Part shown: piece after piece, positions 25,211-35,793 of the stretch | Layout of the letters: each line of letters starts with the position of its first letter | How positions within the stretch are numbered: position 1 is the stretch's first letter | DNA from: Effrenium voratum | Lineage: Eukaryota; Sar; Dinophyceae; Suessiales; Symbiodiniaceae | Reading direction: 5' to 3' | Length of the DNA stretch: 64,000 nucleotides | Assembly: GCA_963377175.1 (NCBI GenBank) | Contig: CAUJNA010000513.1 | Span: 1,040,338 to 1,104,337 of the forward strand | The notes under the pieces: model-generated | The model's database searches: none | Told to the model about the DNA's origin: nothing | Seen by the model: only the letters and a program-made list of their open reading frames with translations | Program-made: the position numbers and the translations under genes

Positions 25211-26302
25211 AGAAAGAAACAAAATCAGCTGAATTCCGGGGAGGGGGTTGAATCAATCCGAGGGCCCCAATTGTATCTTTTTAAACAAGTGCGTCAGTTT
25301 GGGTCAACTCAGTTCATCGGAGAATGGCTCATTTCCATCTCAAAGAAGTGGTCTAGATGTTCTTTCCGTTGAATGGGTGTCCCTCGGGGGATTGCGCGAG
25401 TTTGAGTCAAATCGGTGAAAATCAGAAGCTCCCGAAGCGAATTGAATCAGGGCGAGCAAATTGTCGACCCCTTCAGAAAGCCCAAGCTATTCATCACAGT
25501 CCCTGCTATTTGCCCACTGTCATCGGTTGGTCCCTTTGTTTGGGGGGGGGTCCTTCGTTCCAGGATCGCTTCTCATGAACAACGGGGAGGCGTGTATGAA
25601 ACACAAGGTCATTCATGAACGGGTACCATGGTAACCATGAGGAAACCAGTTGCTGAAAAAGCCAAAGAGGTGGAAGCCTGTTTTTTCTACAGAAGAAATA
25701 GAATGGTCTTGTGGGAGTATTAGACCAGATTGCCAGGAAGAATCATATGTGCAGTGCGTTTGTCCCATATATTTGCTGCTTGTTAGGGGGGTATGTGGCC
25801 AAGTCCCTGTCGAGTTTGTTGCACCTTTTGATGGCCCCTCAGGCTTGCTCCTTGGATGACCAACAGGTTCCTTGGAGCAGGTTTTGTGTTCTCGACAAAT
25901 GCGTCTGCCGTTTCTGGATCATTGGAGCAAGACAGGCTGAAGAGAGTATCTGCCCAGACCACTCACCCCTGGCATTGGCCCCCTTTCCTGTTGCTTGAAA
26001 ACTCGCGTAAGATTACCTGAGAACCCAACATCAATTTGGCACCATGGGCCTTGGGTAGACCCCTTTCATACCCAGTTTTGCCTTGCGAAGGTGAGACTTT
26101 TTATTCTTCATAAGGTGGATCCCTTAGCCGAGCTCTGAAAACAATTCGCGGCTCGCGTCGGACGCGAGGCTACATGAAGAAGTTCGCAAGCTGGTCGGGC
26201 GCCCTGCGAGAGGATCGACTTTCCAAAGCCAGAGATGGAAAGTTCATGGCCCCAAATCCTCAATGAGCGCCTAAATCGTCAGTCCCAATTTGGCCCTGGC
26301 TC

Positions 26303-26324
26303 CTTGAGCCAAAACGAGAATGGA
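26303..26324 (-). other. Degenerate spliced-leader relic
   Basis: On the minus strand 12 bases, TTTTGGCTCAAG, match the 3' end of the conserved 22-nt dinoflagellate spliced leader exactly. Including the preceding ten bases about 16 of 22 agree. A copied leader in genomic DNA marks an mRNA that was reverse-transcribed and reinserted. Downstream on the minus strand a short frame (ATG near 26,255) gives only about 24 codons, so any former gene is no longer readable. Confidence 0.4.
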
Positions 26325-28524
26325 ACAGCACCTTTTCAGCCTATCTGAAGAGAAGCCTTCGGGGTGACGCAGCGGGCAACGCTTGCCATCCATTGCCATC
26401 CCTTACCCTTTTGCTCGGCTTAGGGAAAAAGCTGCTGGAGTTGGATACTTGGGCCTAAAGTTCAGCATGAGTTCAGAGAAGGAAGCCCAGAATGGGGGAC
26501 TTTACGTATAGGCTAAGTGAGGAAAATGGAATCCCATCAAAAGGATCGGTCAGAGGTGCGAGACGTGGCCCAGGTGAGCCCCAACAGATCGCCAAAGATG
26601 GCAGTTCCGTCTGGGGGGGGAGCATCCGATTTCGAAATCCATATGTTAGAACCCGATCAATTCGGTACGGGAGCAACCCAGGTGGTGCGACTCCTCCTAC
26701 TTCAAGCCGCTGAAGAACTACTGCCGCTTCTGAGTGTAGCCCAAACACCGCCCTCCAACACTCTTTGGCGGTCCAAAATAAGAAACATGTGTTCCAGCTT
26801 TGCCCACTTGGGTCCTCCAAAGCTCTCCTAAGTTGATGTGTTCGAAAGGGAAGCTTTCACAGTCTTTAGTTCAGCAAAGCCAGAAGTACTCACTCCGTTT
26901 GACCCGCTGAAAGCACACGACTCCGCGACTTCCGACGGTGCTGCGCGGCAAAAAGATGAGGAACGTGCGTGCGGGCCACGATGTTGGACATGGTTTATCA
27001 GCCACACACCACGGCAATCATTTGGATATGCCGCCTTTTGGGCAATGTTGGAATGAGTCTCTATTGAAGTGGGTGATGATTCACGCTTGGAAACCGTAGG
27101 GAACCGTGCAAACACCAGAGGCCCAGTGTCTATCTTCGATTTTGGGTGGATCTTGTGTTTGCATGCATCTTAACAAACTGCTTGAACCCACAACTTGAAT
27201 GCTTCAGCCTGCCACTCCATGAAAAACAGCAGGGTTCCCTGGCTTCCTGTCAGGCGTGTCTGGTAAAACCAGGGTTCCCTGTCTTCCGGTTCCCTGGCTT
27301 CCTTTCAGGTGTGTGAATCGCTCCCCCCCTCCCCCCCCCCCCCAGCGTGGCCTTGATCTCTGGCAACCGAGTGATCTAACGATATCCGCCAGGGAGCCTT
27401 CGAAGCTTCTGCTCGCCCGGGGCCGCAGGGGGAAAAATTGGAGGGCTTCGACGTGGGAAGCAAAAGAAGCCGTAACAAAAGTGCCCTTCCGTGGAGAAAG
27501 GAGGGTCGTTTGGCGTTGGTTTTACGAGAAATGGCCGAATTGTTTGGTGTGAGTGTGTGTGTGTGTGTGTTTATGTGTTTGTGTGTTTGCTTGTTTGCTT
27601 GTTTCTTTGTTTGTGCTGCTTTTTGAGAGGGGGTCCCTCATCACATTATGGCAATTGCGTCACCTGCCTTTCTTCCGAACTAGGAATGGGACCCTCCGTT
27701 TTTCGGTTCCCAGGTTTAGAGTGGGCCGCCCCTGGAAGCCCTGCGAAGGGGTCCGCAGGGTTCATGCCATTCTGCTGGGGGATTGACTCCATGGGGTCCG
27801 TTTTCCGAGTCTCCTCGAACAGGTCAAAAGTTTAGCGAGGGCAGGGCTCGCTTGGGCCCATGCTTTCCGGACCTTTGGGTGGCTACTTCGATGAAGAAAC
27901 GAGTGGCCAGATCTCCAGGGGGTCTCTTTTCCCTGCCCCCCAAAGCTGGAACGGCCCCACTTTGGGGGCCAGGAACGAGAAATCAGTGCTCCTCGCGAGA
28001 ACCCCTCGGGCCCCGGGCCCGAACCCAAAACGGAGTCCGGTTTTCCCGCGAGCTTTCATCGGAATGGCTCCAGCTCGCTTTCCGAACTCGCTGCAGGCAA
28101 CACTCCGCAACCCGCCCCGACGGGTTTCACAACGGGCGAGCGGACGTGTCTCACAGGGTCTCGGCCCCAAGGCTTATGCCAAAACCAATGGGGTCTCCTC
28201 TCCAGCTTCATAATCCAGGTGCAACATGTTGGGAACAAGGTATTTGAATTATGTTATGACCAAATGTGGTTGGCAGACTCTCCGTATAGTGCGCTTTGCG
28301 CGCAGGTGAACTCGCACTCGCACGCCTTTGTGTTCTTCATCTTTCCTTTTGGCCAAAAGTTAGAAGATCCGTTGGCCAAGTTTGGGGATCCAACAGGAAA
28401 ACCAATTGGAGTACTTGAAAACTGGTATCCTCTCACCCACATTGCCACTGGCTGTGCCAGGGTCCACCCGCTCAATCACCTGGTTTTTTTTTTTCTGTTT
28501 CTGCCCCTGGCGAAGAGGCCAACC

Positions 28525-28558
28525 ATGAAGCATCCATGAAGCATCCATGAAGCATCCA
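28525..28558. repeat. 11-bp tandem repeat, three units
   Basis: Three perfect units of ATGAAGCATCC follow one another, inside otherwise ordinary sequence. A small minisatellite seed. Confidence 0.85.
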
Positions 28559-28761
28559 AGCCCTGGGAGTCGGAAGGTTTCGGAACATTTCTGAGCTTGA
28601 AAAGGAAGGCCTTTGAGAGGCCAGGCCGGGGCCATCTCGAGAGACTGGACACAAAAACTCAACAGTTCTGCTTCGGGCATCCAACCGGGGTTTCCCGGGG
28701 CCTATGTAAACAAGAGCTGACTGGGCGTCCGACCCCCTCCCCGGAAGTGACATGTACATAC

Positions 28762-28844
28762 CTTGCTGCGCCTGCTTGCGACGACTCGCACCACTGCAGA
28801 AATTCGGCCAGCAGGCTATGCGCACGCAACAGCCATGAACTCCA
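28762..28844 (-). CDS. Candidate internal exon with consensus splice sites
   Basis: On the minus strand an acceptor (TTGCTGCAG) is followed by 83 coding bases reading WSSWLLRAHSLLAEFLQWCE then SSQAGAA, and then by the consensus donor AAG|GTATGT. Codons are mostly G/C-ending. The amphipathic, Leu/Trp-rich segment suits a helix. Family not recognised. Both splice sites and the coding bias agree, which makes this one of the better isolated exons. Confidence 0.4.
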
Positions 28845-29870
28845 CTGCAGCAATTCCATATCAATCAGGGGTTTGCTAGTCAAGGTCCCAATATGGGCAT
28901 GGGCGCTAGCCACTTTCTGCGGACATCCAAGGATGCGAATTCCAGTGTGAAAATGGTTAATTGGAATCAATACGTTTTTGTGCATGGTGTGTTGTGTGTA
29001 CTACAATGGCCCAAACATGCTTCAAATCGAGTTGCGGGATAATTGCTGCTAAACCGATTTGCCTCACGGGACAAGAATGTGGAGGTCTTCAGTCAGTTAT
29101 ATCCCTGAACCACTTGGGAGATGTTCTCACTGCGGTCGTTGGCTGTTGCAACGTGTCTCCAAGATCTTCCCGAAGAAGCGAACAAGATTGGGTGAGGGCT
29201 GAAGCCGGCTACACCCAACTTGGAAGAAAGAGAGTCAAAAGGAATTGAAGGGGGCGACTTGAGGCAAGCTATCAAACAGAAACATGCTGGTTGTCTATCG
29301 TTGGTTTGGAACAGGCCCCCCCAAATTTCGCACAAGAGGGACAGCTCAAACTTCCCCAAGTCCTCAGTGATTTTGTCCAGGGTGGGTATGTCAACACGGG
29401 AAACAGGGGCCTGATTGGGTGTTCCCAGCGGGATGAAGGTTGGCTCAACGATGTGATTGGGAAAAAGGTTCCTGATGCTTGGGTGGACAGTTTTGTTCCC
29501 GCCAAAATTGTGGGTGCGTGTTTGAGGGTAGCGTTGAAAATCACCAGTGGTGGTCCAAATCCTTCTTTTAGGCACACATTGGTCGCCCCAAGATTTGAAT
29601 CTCAGCTCGACGCTCGGATTTTTTCAGGAAAGCGGTAGATCAGCCCAGGCGAAGCGACGTGGGGCGCCATCCCATTCAAAGCTGAAGCCTTTTCGCAAAG
29701 GATGCTGCGGAGATTTCCTTGATTGGCTATTGGTTTGTCACGCCTTTTCAGAGCACGTGTTTTGCCTTGTTAAATCCTAAGTTCTAATCGCTAATTCAAA
29801 TTGTACTTGAAAGGAACTTTTTTTTAATGGCCTGCGGCCTGGTTCCGCCGCCCCCACACACCTTAGAATT
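28845..29870. other. Unassigned; two opposing open frames
   Basis: A minus-strand frame of 160 codons (29,093-29,575) and a plus-strand frame of 115 codons (29,291-29,638) overlap. Each looks moderately protein-like, with no domain I can name, so I call neither. Confidence 0.4.
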
Positions 29871-29873
29871 TCG

Positions 29874-30190
29874 GCCCGGGACGAGAGAAAGCACGCGTGC
29901 ACAGACCCGTTCGCGGACACGAAGACAGACGCAGATACGTAGACAGACACAGAGAGACACAGAGAGACACGCACGGGCGGGAAGACAGACGCAGATTTGC
30001 CCGGGGCGAGAGAAAGTACGCGTGCACAGACCCGTTTGCGGACACTAAGACAGACACAGATACGTAGACAGACACAGACAGATACGCAAGGGGGGGGAGG
30101 GTCTTCGCGGAAGACAGACGCAGATACGTAGACAGACGCAGACAGGCACAAAGCGACAGACACGCAGATGCGTAGACAGACGTAGACAAA
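29874..30190. repeat. GACA-rich minisatellite
   Basis: Tandem array built from ACAGACGCAGATACGTAG-type units. There is a larger period of about 125 bp: the segment GAGAAAG(C/T)ACGCGTGCACAG occurs at about 29,884 and again at about 30,009. The array lacks stop codons on the minus strand, which explains an artefactual 184-codon ORF there. Confidence 0.85.
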
Positions 30191-30239
30191 CATCAAGCAG
30201 TTTGAAGGGTGCCCTGAACCCACAAAATATGGGATTTTT

Positions 30240-30737
30240 TGGGGTAGTGTCTTGGGGGTAGTGACCTTGGTCTTAGAAACTGGATCTGGGATAAGAGGTG
30301 CAGCCGCTCCGCGCGTTTTTCCTGCCATCATCTGTTGAGGTTGTGCGACTTGTTCAGCGTATTGTTCGCGTCGTCGCTGGTTCGCCTCTTGAATCGCCTG
30401 AACATATTCAGAGCTGGCTTGTGTGTAATTTGGTCTTGTGTCTTCCCGATGCTCTCAATCTTCGCAAGAGAATCTCGAATTTGCTCATGAAAGTCACACA
30501 TTCACCAGTATGCCGGCGATGATTGAAGAAACTGAGGAATCTGTACAGGAACACATTCTTGGAGCCCTTGGGAAAATATCCTCTCAAAGTTGTGAGTAAA
30601 TATTCAACTCCTTGGTCAGGTTCAACAAGTTTGTTGTTATCCAGGAGCTCTCTGTAAGGGGTAGTGGTATGATTCATCTTTTTCACGAGCATACCAGGTG
30701 ACGTGTGACTACCCCCAACACAACCAGTCAACTCCAC
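30240..30737 (-). pseudogene. gag: Inverted fragment of copia-type gag (copy 1 relative)
   Basis: Minus-strand translation matches the middle of Gag from retroelement copy 2. EPDQGVEYLLTTLRGYFPKG and YRFLSFFNHRR here correspond to DPDEGVNYFKNTLKKFFLKG and YRLLSFFNHRR there. In another frame YVQAIQEANQRRREQYAEQV matches FIASFQEANARRIAAHQQAA. It lies in the opposite orientation to the rest of copy 1 (33.2-44 kb), about 2.5 kb away. The fragment is bordered by GGGGTAGT motifs: direct at 30,241 and inverted at about 30,712-30,745. GGGGTAGT also occurs where copy 1 resumes at 33,205. This suggests an inversion with local duplication. Frameshifts make it non-functional. Confidence 0.7.
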
Positions 30738-30745
30738 TACCCCTA

Positions 30746-31090
30746 AACCGCGCGTTTAAACGGGGGACGAGGCGGTCCCTCCAACGCGACATGATCAGAG
30801 CAGCAAACCAAACTGGCTTCCAAGAAAGCAAAGCTTTGATGTTCACCTTAAATGACACCACCTCGACCCCAAACAGCAAAAAAACATGACAGGTCTCCTT
30901 CATGTACGGTGCGAAATTGAGTAGCTTATGTGAGCAACACACAGTTACAATCAGTCTATGTATGTTCCTGTAAAAAGTCCCCGAAGAGGACACATCGGGT
31001 CCATCCATCTCCTTGACGCCGGGTAAAAGCGTCGATGTTGTTCATCGACTTGGAGGAGGAAAATGACATGTCAATTCCATGTTCAAGAGT
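30746..31090. other. Unassigned spacer
   Basis: No homology to the retroelement copies that I can see, and no gene. It separates the inverted gag fragment from the tandem arrays that follow. Confidence 0.4.
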
Positions 31091-31094
31091 GAAG

Positions 31095-31315
31095 GCCCCA
31101 GGACTCTCATGACTCCTTGCACTTGCAACTTGCACTTGCAATGACTCTCATGACTCCTTGCACTTGCCACTTGCACTTGCAATGACTCTCATGATGATGA
31201 CTCTCATGATAACGACTCCTTACAATAACTTTCATAATAGTAACTCCTTGCAATGACTCTCATGATGATGACTCCTTGCAATGACACCTTGCAATGACTC
31301 CCATGAAAACAACTC
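31095..31315. repeat. Short tandem repeat array (GACTCTCATGA / CCTTGCA)
   Basis: Irregular repetition of CAATGACTCTCATGATGATG and CTTGCACTTGCAACTTGCA-like units. Higher-order structure is mixed; no coding content. Confidence 0.85.
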
Positions 31316-31329
31316 AAGTGATTCCAGTG

Positions 31330-32000
31330 GATCGGGATTATACTGTGACATCCCTTTGCTCAGGACACTGAGCTGCTTTTTGGAAGCCAGTGCCGCACTT
31401 TTGGTCAAGTGCAGGTTTGCATCCTTGTGGCGCATCAGCAGGGCCCTGTCGAGCGTTAAATATGTAGACGGTTTTCGATAGACAAATACCGTGACATCCG
31501 GCTGACACTGAGCTGCTTTGTGGAAGCCAGCGCCGCACTTCTTGGTCAACTGCGGGGTTGCATCCTTGCATCAGCAGAGCCCTCCATTTTGTTCTATAAA
31601 CAAATATACCGTGACATCCGCCTAATGGCCTTGCTCAGGATTCTGAGCTGCTTTTCGGAAGCCAGTGCTTCTGGCGCATCAGCAGAGCCCCGTCAAGCCT
31701 TGAATATGTACTTCTGTTCTCGACAAACAAATACCGTAACATCCGCCTGATTGCTTTGCTCAGGATTCTGAGCTGCTTTTTGGAAGCCAGTGCCTCACTT
31801 CTTGGCCAACCGCAGGTTTGCATCCTTGTGCAGCAGAGCCCTGTCGAGCCTTTAATGTGTCTGTTTTCTCGATAAACCAATATACTGGAACATCCGGCTG
31901 ATTGCTTTGCTCAGGATTCTGAGCTGCTTTTTAGAAGCCAGCGCCGCGCTCCTTGGTCAAGTGCAGGTTTGCATCCTTGCGGCGCATCAACAGAGCCCAG
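31330..32000. repeat. Five-unit tandem array, about 125-151 bp per unit
   Basis: The phrase GAGCTGCTTT occurs at about 31,370, 31,510, 31,645, 31,770 and 31,921, giving periods of 140, 135, 125 and 151 bp. Each unit also carries GACATCCGCCTGA, TTTGCTCAGGATTCTGAG, GGAAGCCAG, GCAGGTTTGCATCCTTG and CATCAGCAGAGCCC in the same order. Units differ by small indels and substitutions. No gene within. Confidence 0.9.
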
Positions 32001-32149
32001 CCAAGTGGCCTGCTGACTCGACAGCGGAGACACACTTAGCGCTGTCGGACGTCTGGCAGGGACAAGGTGTAAAAAGCGGTTTCTTGACATGTTTTCCTGT
32101 TGGTTTGGTGCCTTCTAACATCTTCTAACAAGACAATCGCTTGGATCCT

Positions 32150-32955
32150 GAAAGCATTCGTGACGACCGGAGCCAGCGTCACACCATCGCAGAGACTGCG
32201 AGACACAGGGAGACAAACAAGTTGGCGACCCCGGAGCAAGCGGGAGACACAACCCCGGAGCCAATGTCACGAGACGAGACTCGGAGACAAAGGCACAAGG
32301 GGGAGACAAGACCCCGGAGCCGGCGTCACAGCATCTGGCATCCGACCGCAGAGACTGGGAGACACAGGGAGACAGGCGGGAGATAAGCGGGAGACATGAC
32401 CCCGGAGCCAGCGTCGCAGCATCTGGACACGACCCCGGAGCCAGCGTCACAGCATGGCATTCGCCGCAGAGACTGGGAGACAAGCGACAAGCGGGAGACA
32501 CCAGAGACAAGCAAAAAAAAGCGGAGCCAGCGTCAGAGACACGACCCCGGAGCCTCTTCACAGCTGACCTGGCAAACACAGGGAGCGCAGAAACACAAGC
32601 GGGAGACACAACCCCGGAGCCAGCGTCAGACGTTGGAGGATTCGAGGATTTTGGCTCCAGACACAGGGAGACAAGCGGGAGAAATGAGCATCTCACATTT
32701 GACCGCAGAGACTGGAGACACAGGGAGACACAGCATCTGGCCTCTGACCGCAGAAACTGGGAGACACAGGGAGACAAGCGGGAGACACGACCCCGGAGCA
32801 GACTGTGAGACACAGGGAGACAAGCGGGAGACACGACCCCGGAGCCAGCGCCACAGCATCTGGCATCTGACCGCAGAGACTGGGAGACACAGGAAGACAA
32901 GCAGGAAACACGAGAGACACAGGGAGACAAGCCCCGGAACCGGCGTCACACTTTC
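32150..32955. repeat. GAGACA/CCCCGGAGCC minisatellite
   Basis: Tandem repeats of roughly 75-80 bp made from AGACACGACCCCGGAGCC, AGCGTCACAGCATCTGGCA and GACCGCAGAGACTGGGAGA followed by ACAGGGAGACAAGCGGG. Partial units are frequent. The array happens to lack stop codons on the minus strand, producing a 271-codon open frame (32,115-32,930) made of repeated VSLCLPVSAVR-like words. I regard that frame as an artefact of the repeat. Confidence 0.88.
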
Positions 32956-33244
32956 CCATTCTCTATACCCCAAGCTAGAACCCCAATGCTTCGCTGTTTG
33001 GGGAACAAAGATACCGGCGCAAACCAAGCGTTGATGCTCACAAGTTTCAACGTCAGCGAACCCGGATGAAACACATGCCGCAGCTCCAGAATTACTGATT
33101 TCTGCAGCAGCCAAATATGCACAAATTGAGGCAGCCTCGTATAACCCTTATACAACCCTTACCTAACCCTTATATAACCTGTATATATCCATTGGCTTCT
33201 GGGGGTAGTGGTTTGGGGGTAGTCAATGTAGTCTTAGAACACTG

Positions 33245-34006
33245 GATCCAGCACATCCTGCACTACAGGATACACAGGCTTTTCCGTTGTCAGACAACCT
33301 TATTACCTTGTTTTTCATCATCCAGAGCGAGTTGACAAAGAGGCAGAGAGAACGATTGATCTCAGCCATGTCACTCCGAGGCGTTCAACTTCCGCAGTTC
33401 ACATATGAAGCTGTCAAGGCACAGTATCATGAACTGTTCATCACAACCCGAACCAACCCGAACATCCGTCCTAGTGGCGGGAAGTCATCCCGAACCTTCT
33501 ACATTCTTGAAGCAGGAGAATCTGAAGGAGAAGAAGGATTCTGGGTTGAAGATGAAGAAGGAGCGGAAGGTTTTTGCCCACCAGAAGACGAAGAGTCATT
33601 CTGGCAGTTAAAAGACCATGATGCGCTTGTCCTACAGAAAGTTAAACGACGAACCCTTAGACCCGGAAAGGGCGGAAAAAGAAGAAAAACAAGGGAAAGC
33701 GCCGACAAGGCAGCTTTAACCCTTTCAGAAAAGCACCGAACGGTGGCAAAGCCAACATGGCCGATGAGATCACCACTGGTCAAGCATACTGGGGAAAGAA
33801 AGGCTCAAAGAATCCATGGTCCAACAAAGGAAAAGGAAAATCATGGAACAAGTCCAAGGACTATAAAGGAAAGGATTCCGGCAAGGCCGACCAGAAAGGA
33901 GAAGGAAAGACTAAAACTTTGCCACAGAACACATCACCGAGATCCAGGACGCTACACAGCATCCTGTGATTCTATCGGTAGAGCCAGCCGCAGAGGATTG
34001 GAATAA
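33245..34006 (+). pseudogene. gag: Gag C-terminal half (copy 1)
   Basis: The frame FPLSDNLITLFFII then LTKRQRERLISAMSL matches FPLSDNLIAQFFII and LSDQQRERLISAMSL of copy 2. It continues with YHELFITTRT, FYILEAGESEGEEGFWVEDE and a Lys/Gly-rich basic tail that probably binds nucleic acid. I see no CCHC zinc knuckle in either copy. After about residue 120 the tail shifts frame: the better match to copy 2 is in the other frame near 33,757 (QAYWGKKGSKNPW). The N-terminal half of Gag is missing here. Confidence 0.7.
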
Positions 34007-34122
34007 TTACACCTGGTAATCCACAGATTGGGGCAACAGCTCCTTTTACACATACCACGACGATGGTCCCAAGGCATACATAGCAATCCAACTGAAGAAG
34101 TTGATGCTACTACCAAAACGGC

Positions 34123-34575
34123 TTGACCTACAACATGATTCCGCATGCAACACCACAAAGAGCTCAGGCCCTGGCCAGCAAACTAATGGCGCCTATCCTA
34201 AATCAGGCCGACCATCCAAGCCATGTCATTCTTGGCAATGGTTGCACAAAGTCCATGGGCAGTTGGTATGCAGTGGAGAGATTCATAAAGGCAATTGAAC
34301 CATATCCGCATCGGATGACTTACGACTTCATCCCTTGCAACACCAGGTTCACTTTTGCCAACGGTCAGCAATCCAAGGTTGATTGGACTCTCCGACTGTA
34401 CTTCAACACTCAACCACCTATGGTTACCTACATAGACATCCTCGAACAAGGACAGGTAGCAATCATTGAGCACACTCCTCAATGCGACAAGATTACATGT
34501 CAAGCATTCGGCATGTACAAGCAACCAGTTCTCGTACCCAGTAGAAGGCCCAGAAGGTACCGTCAGTTTGTTAGT
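34123..34575 (+). pseudogene. Retroelement aspartic protease region with lost active site (copy 1)
   Basis: The translation VILGNGCTKSMGSWYAVERF aligns with AILDTGCTRSMGSWHAIQRF of copy 2, where DTG is the catalytic triplet of retroviral-type aspartic proteases. In copy 1 DTG has become GNG, so the catalytic aspartate is gone. Downstream matches include TRFTFANGQQSKV, DILEQGQVAIIEHTPQCDKI and CQAFGMYKQPV. The match to copy 2 stops near 34,575, where foreign sequence begins. Confidence 0.75.
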
Positions 34576-35376
34576 GTGCCCACCATTTAGTGTTGGGAGA
34601 GATTTTCCGGAACCGTTTTTTCCACTGCCTCGATCCGAGGTAGGAACACGACGTGGAGCTGTTGGTGAAATGCTGGCTCCTGAACACCAACATCAAGTCG
34701 ATGGTGATTCACGGGAAGCTGGAGATCCTCTTCAGCTGTGTGAGGAGAGATTTTGCTTTGTGTATCTCGATTTTTCGTGCGTATGAGAAGTAAGAGCTTG
34801 GCTGGCTGCAATAGCTGGTAGAAAGCTGTGATTTTTTGTTTAAGGCTGACTGGCATTATGCTAGGCGCCCGAGTCCGAAAAGACTCTCTCAATATTTTTG
34901 CATGGCAACGATACCGAGAAAGACCATGAACCAAAGGTCATTGGTCCAAGCGGGGGTGTGAAGAGGTAGATACCCCTGGTTAGGGCATGAGATGTCCCAA
35001 CAACCTTTGTGACGTGTTTGTGTGGTGGTGTTTAGTTGGTTGGTGGTCCTCTGTGTTTTGTGTGTGTTGCTTGTGTTGGAGATTTGGGAAAGGAACCTGG
35101 CGCAGTAGAAATACGAAATTCGGTAAATGTGATGGGAGCGAGCACGATCTGTGCGAGCGACCTAAAGAGCCCAATGCGTGTTTGGAAGAGTCCAAGGAGT
35201 AGTTGGAAGCTCAACATGTGTGGAGAAACTCCGATGGACCATGTACAGAAGCGGTGGAACTCGGAAGGTTTTGCTTGTGTGAACCATGGAGACATGTATA
35301 GAAAGAACGCGCAAGTTTTTGAAAGTTCCTTCTTTTTAAGTTCCCCATGTCGACTTTGAGACTTGGTAACTTGGTT

Positions 35377-35398
35377 ACCGTCTGTGATTTGGCTCAAG
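35377..35398 (+). other. Degenerate spliced-leader relic
   Basis: The 22-mer begins ACCGT and ends TTTGGCTCAAG, the same start and the same last 11 bases, at the same spacing, as the dinoflagellate spliced leader. About 16 of 22 positions agree, with the mismatches in the middle. It could be a decayed leader on a reinserted cDNA. It could also be a piece of the retroelement LTR, which carries the same 13 bases ATTTGGCTCAAGG. Confidence 0.4.
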
Positions 35399-35793
35399 GA
35401 ATATACGCTGCGCGTTTCGGGACTCGAACTTTTAATCGAGTTTTGACTCCACCCGCCGACCTTTTACCAAAGGTAACACCCTAAACCCTTACTTAGTAAG
35501 GGTTTTTAGAAACCGCAGCCTCAAAGGTTTGCCACTCTTTACAGTACAATCTTTGGTTGAGAGAAGGGTTCATGCGCTGGCGCTTTTGACTGGGGGCCAA
35601 TATTTGGGTATAAATCGCGTAAGTTGCGCGGGTGGCCACGGCACCTTGTGCCCCGATTCTGTTCTGCCCACGCTTCGGTCGTGCAACGCGAACCTTTGCC
35701 TCGGCCTTATGTTGCTTGGGCCGGTTATGACCTTCGGGTCTCTCAATCTTACAATACTGCACAGCTACTTGTCGCTCTGGTAATCTTGCAGCA

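Larger units (their letters stand above)
23043..28524. other. Mostly non-coding, short exon-like patches
   Basis: No complete gene. Candidate exons at 24,707 and 25,131 are listed separately. A dispersed repeat copy is at 23,447-23,500. A short imperfect tandem around GGTTCCCTGGCTTCC lies at 27,230-27,310, a run of C at 27,326-27,343, and a GT/TTTG microsatellite at 27,548-27,616. A perfect small palindrome (CTCGCGTC, G, GACGCGAG) is at 26,153-26,169. A leucine-rich open frame at 26,517-26,831 is protein-like but not convincing. Confidence 0.45.

Noticed and set aside
29093..29638. Overlapping 160-codon (minus) and 115-codon (plus) ORFs
   Set aside because: They conflict with each other and neither shows a recognised domain.
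29777..30331. 184-codon minus-strand ORF
   Set aside because: It mostly runs through the GACA minisatellite; its 5' end is retroelement gag in another frame.
32115..32930. 271-codon minus-strand ORF as a gene
   Set aside because: It is composed entirely of minisatellite units lacking stop codons; no start context, domain or sequence outside the repeat.
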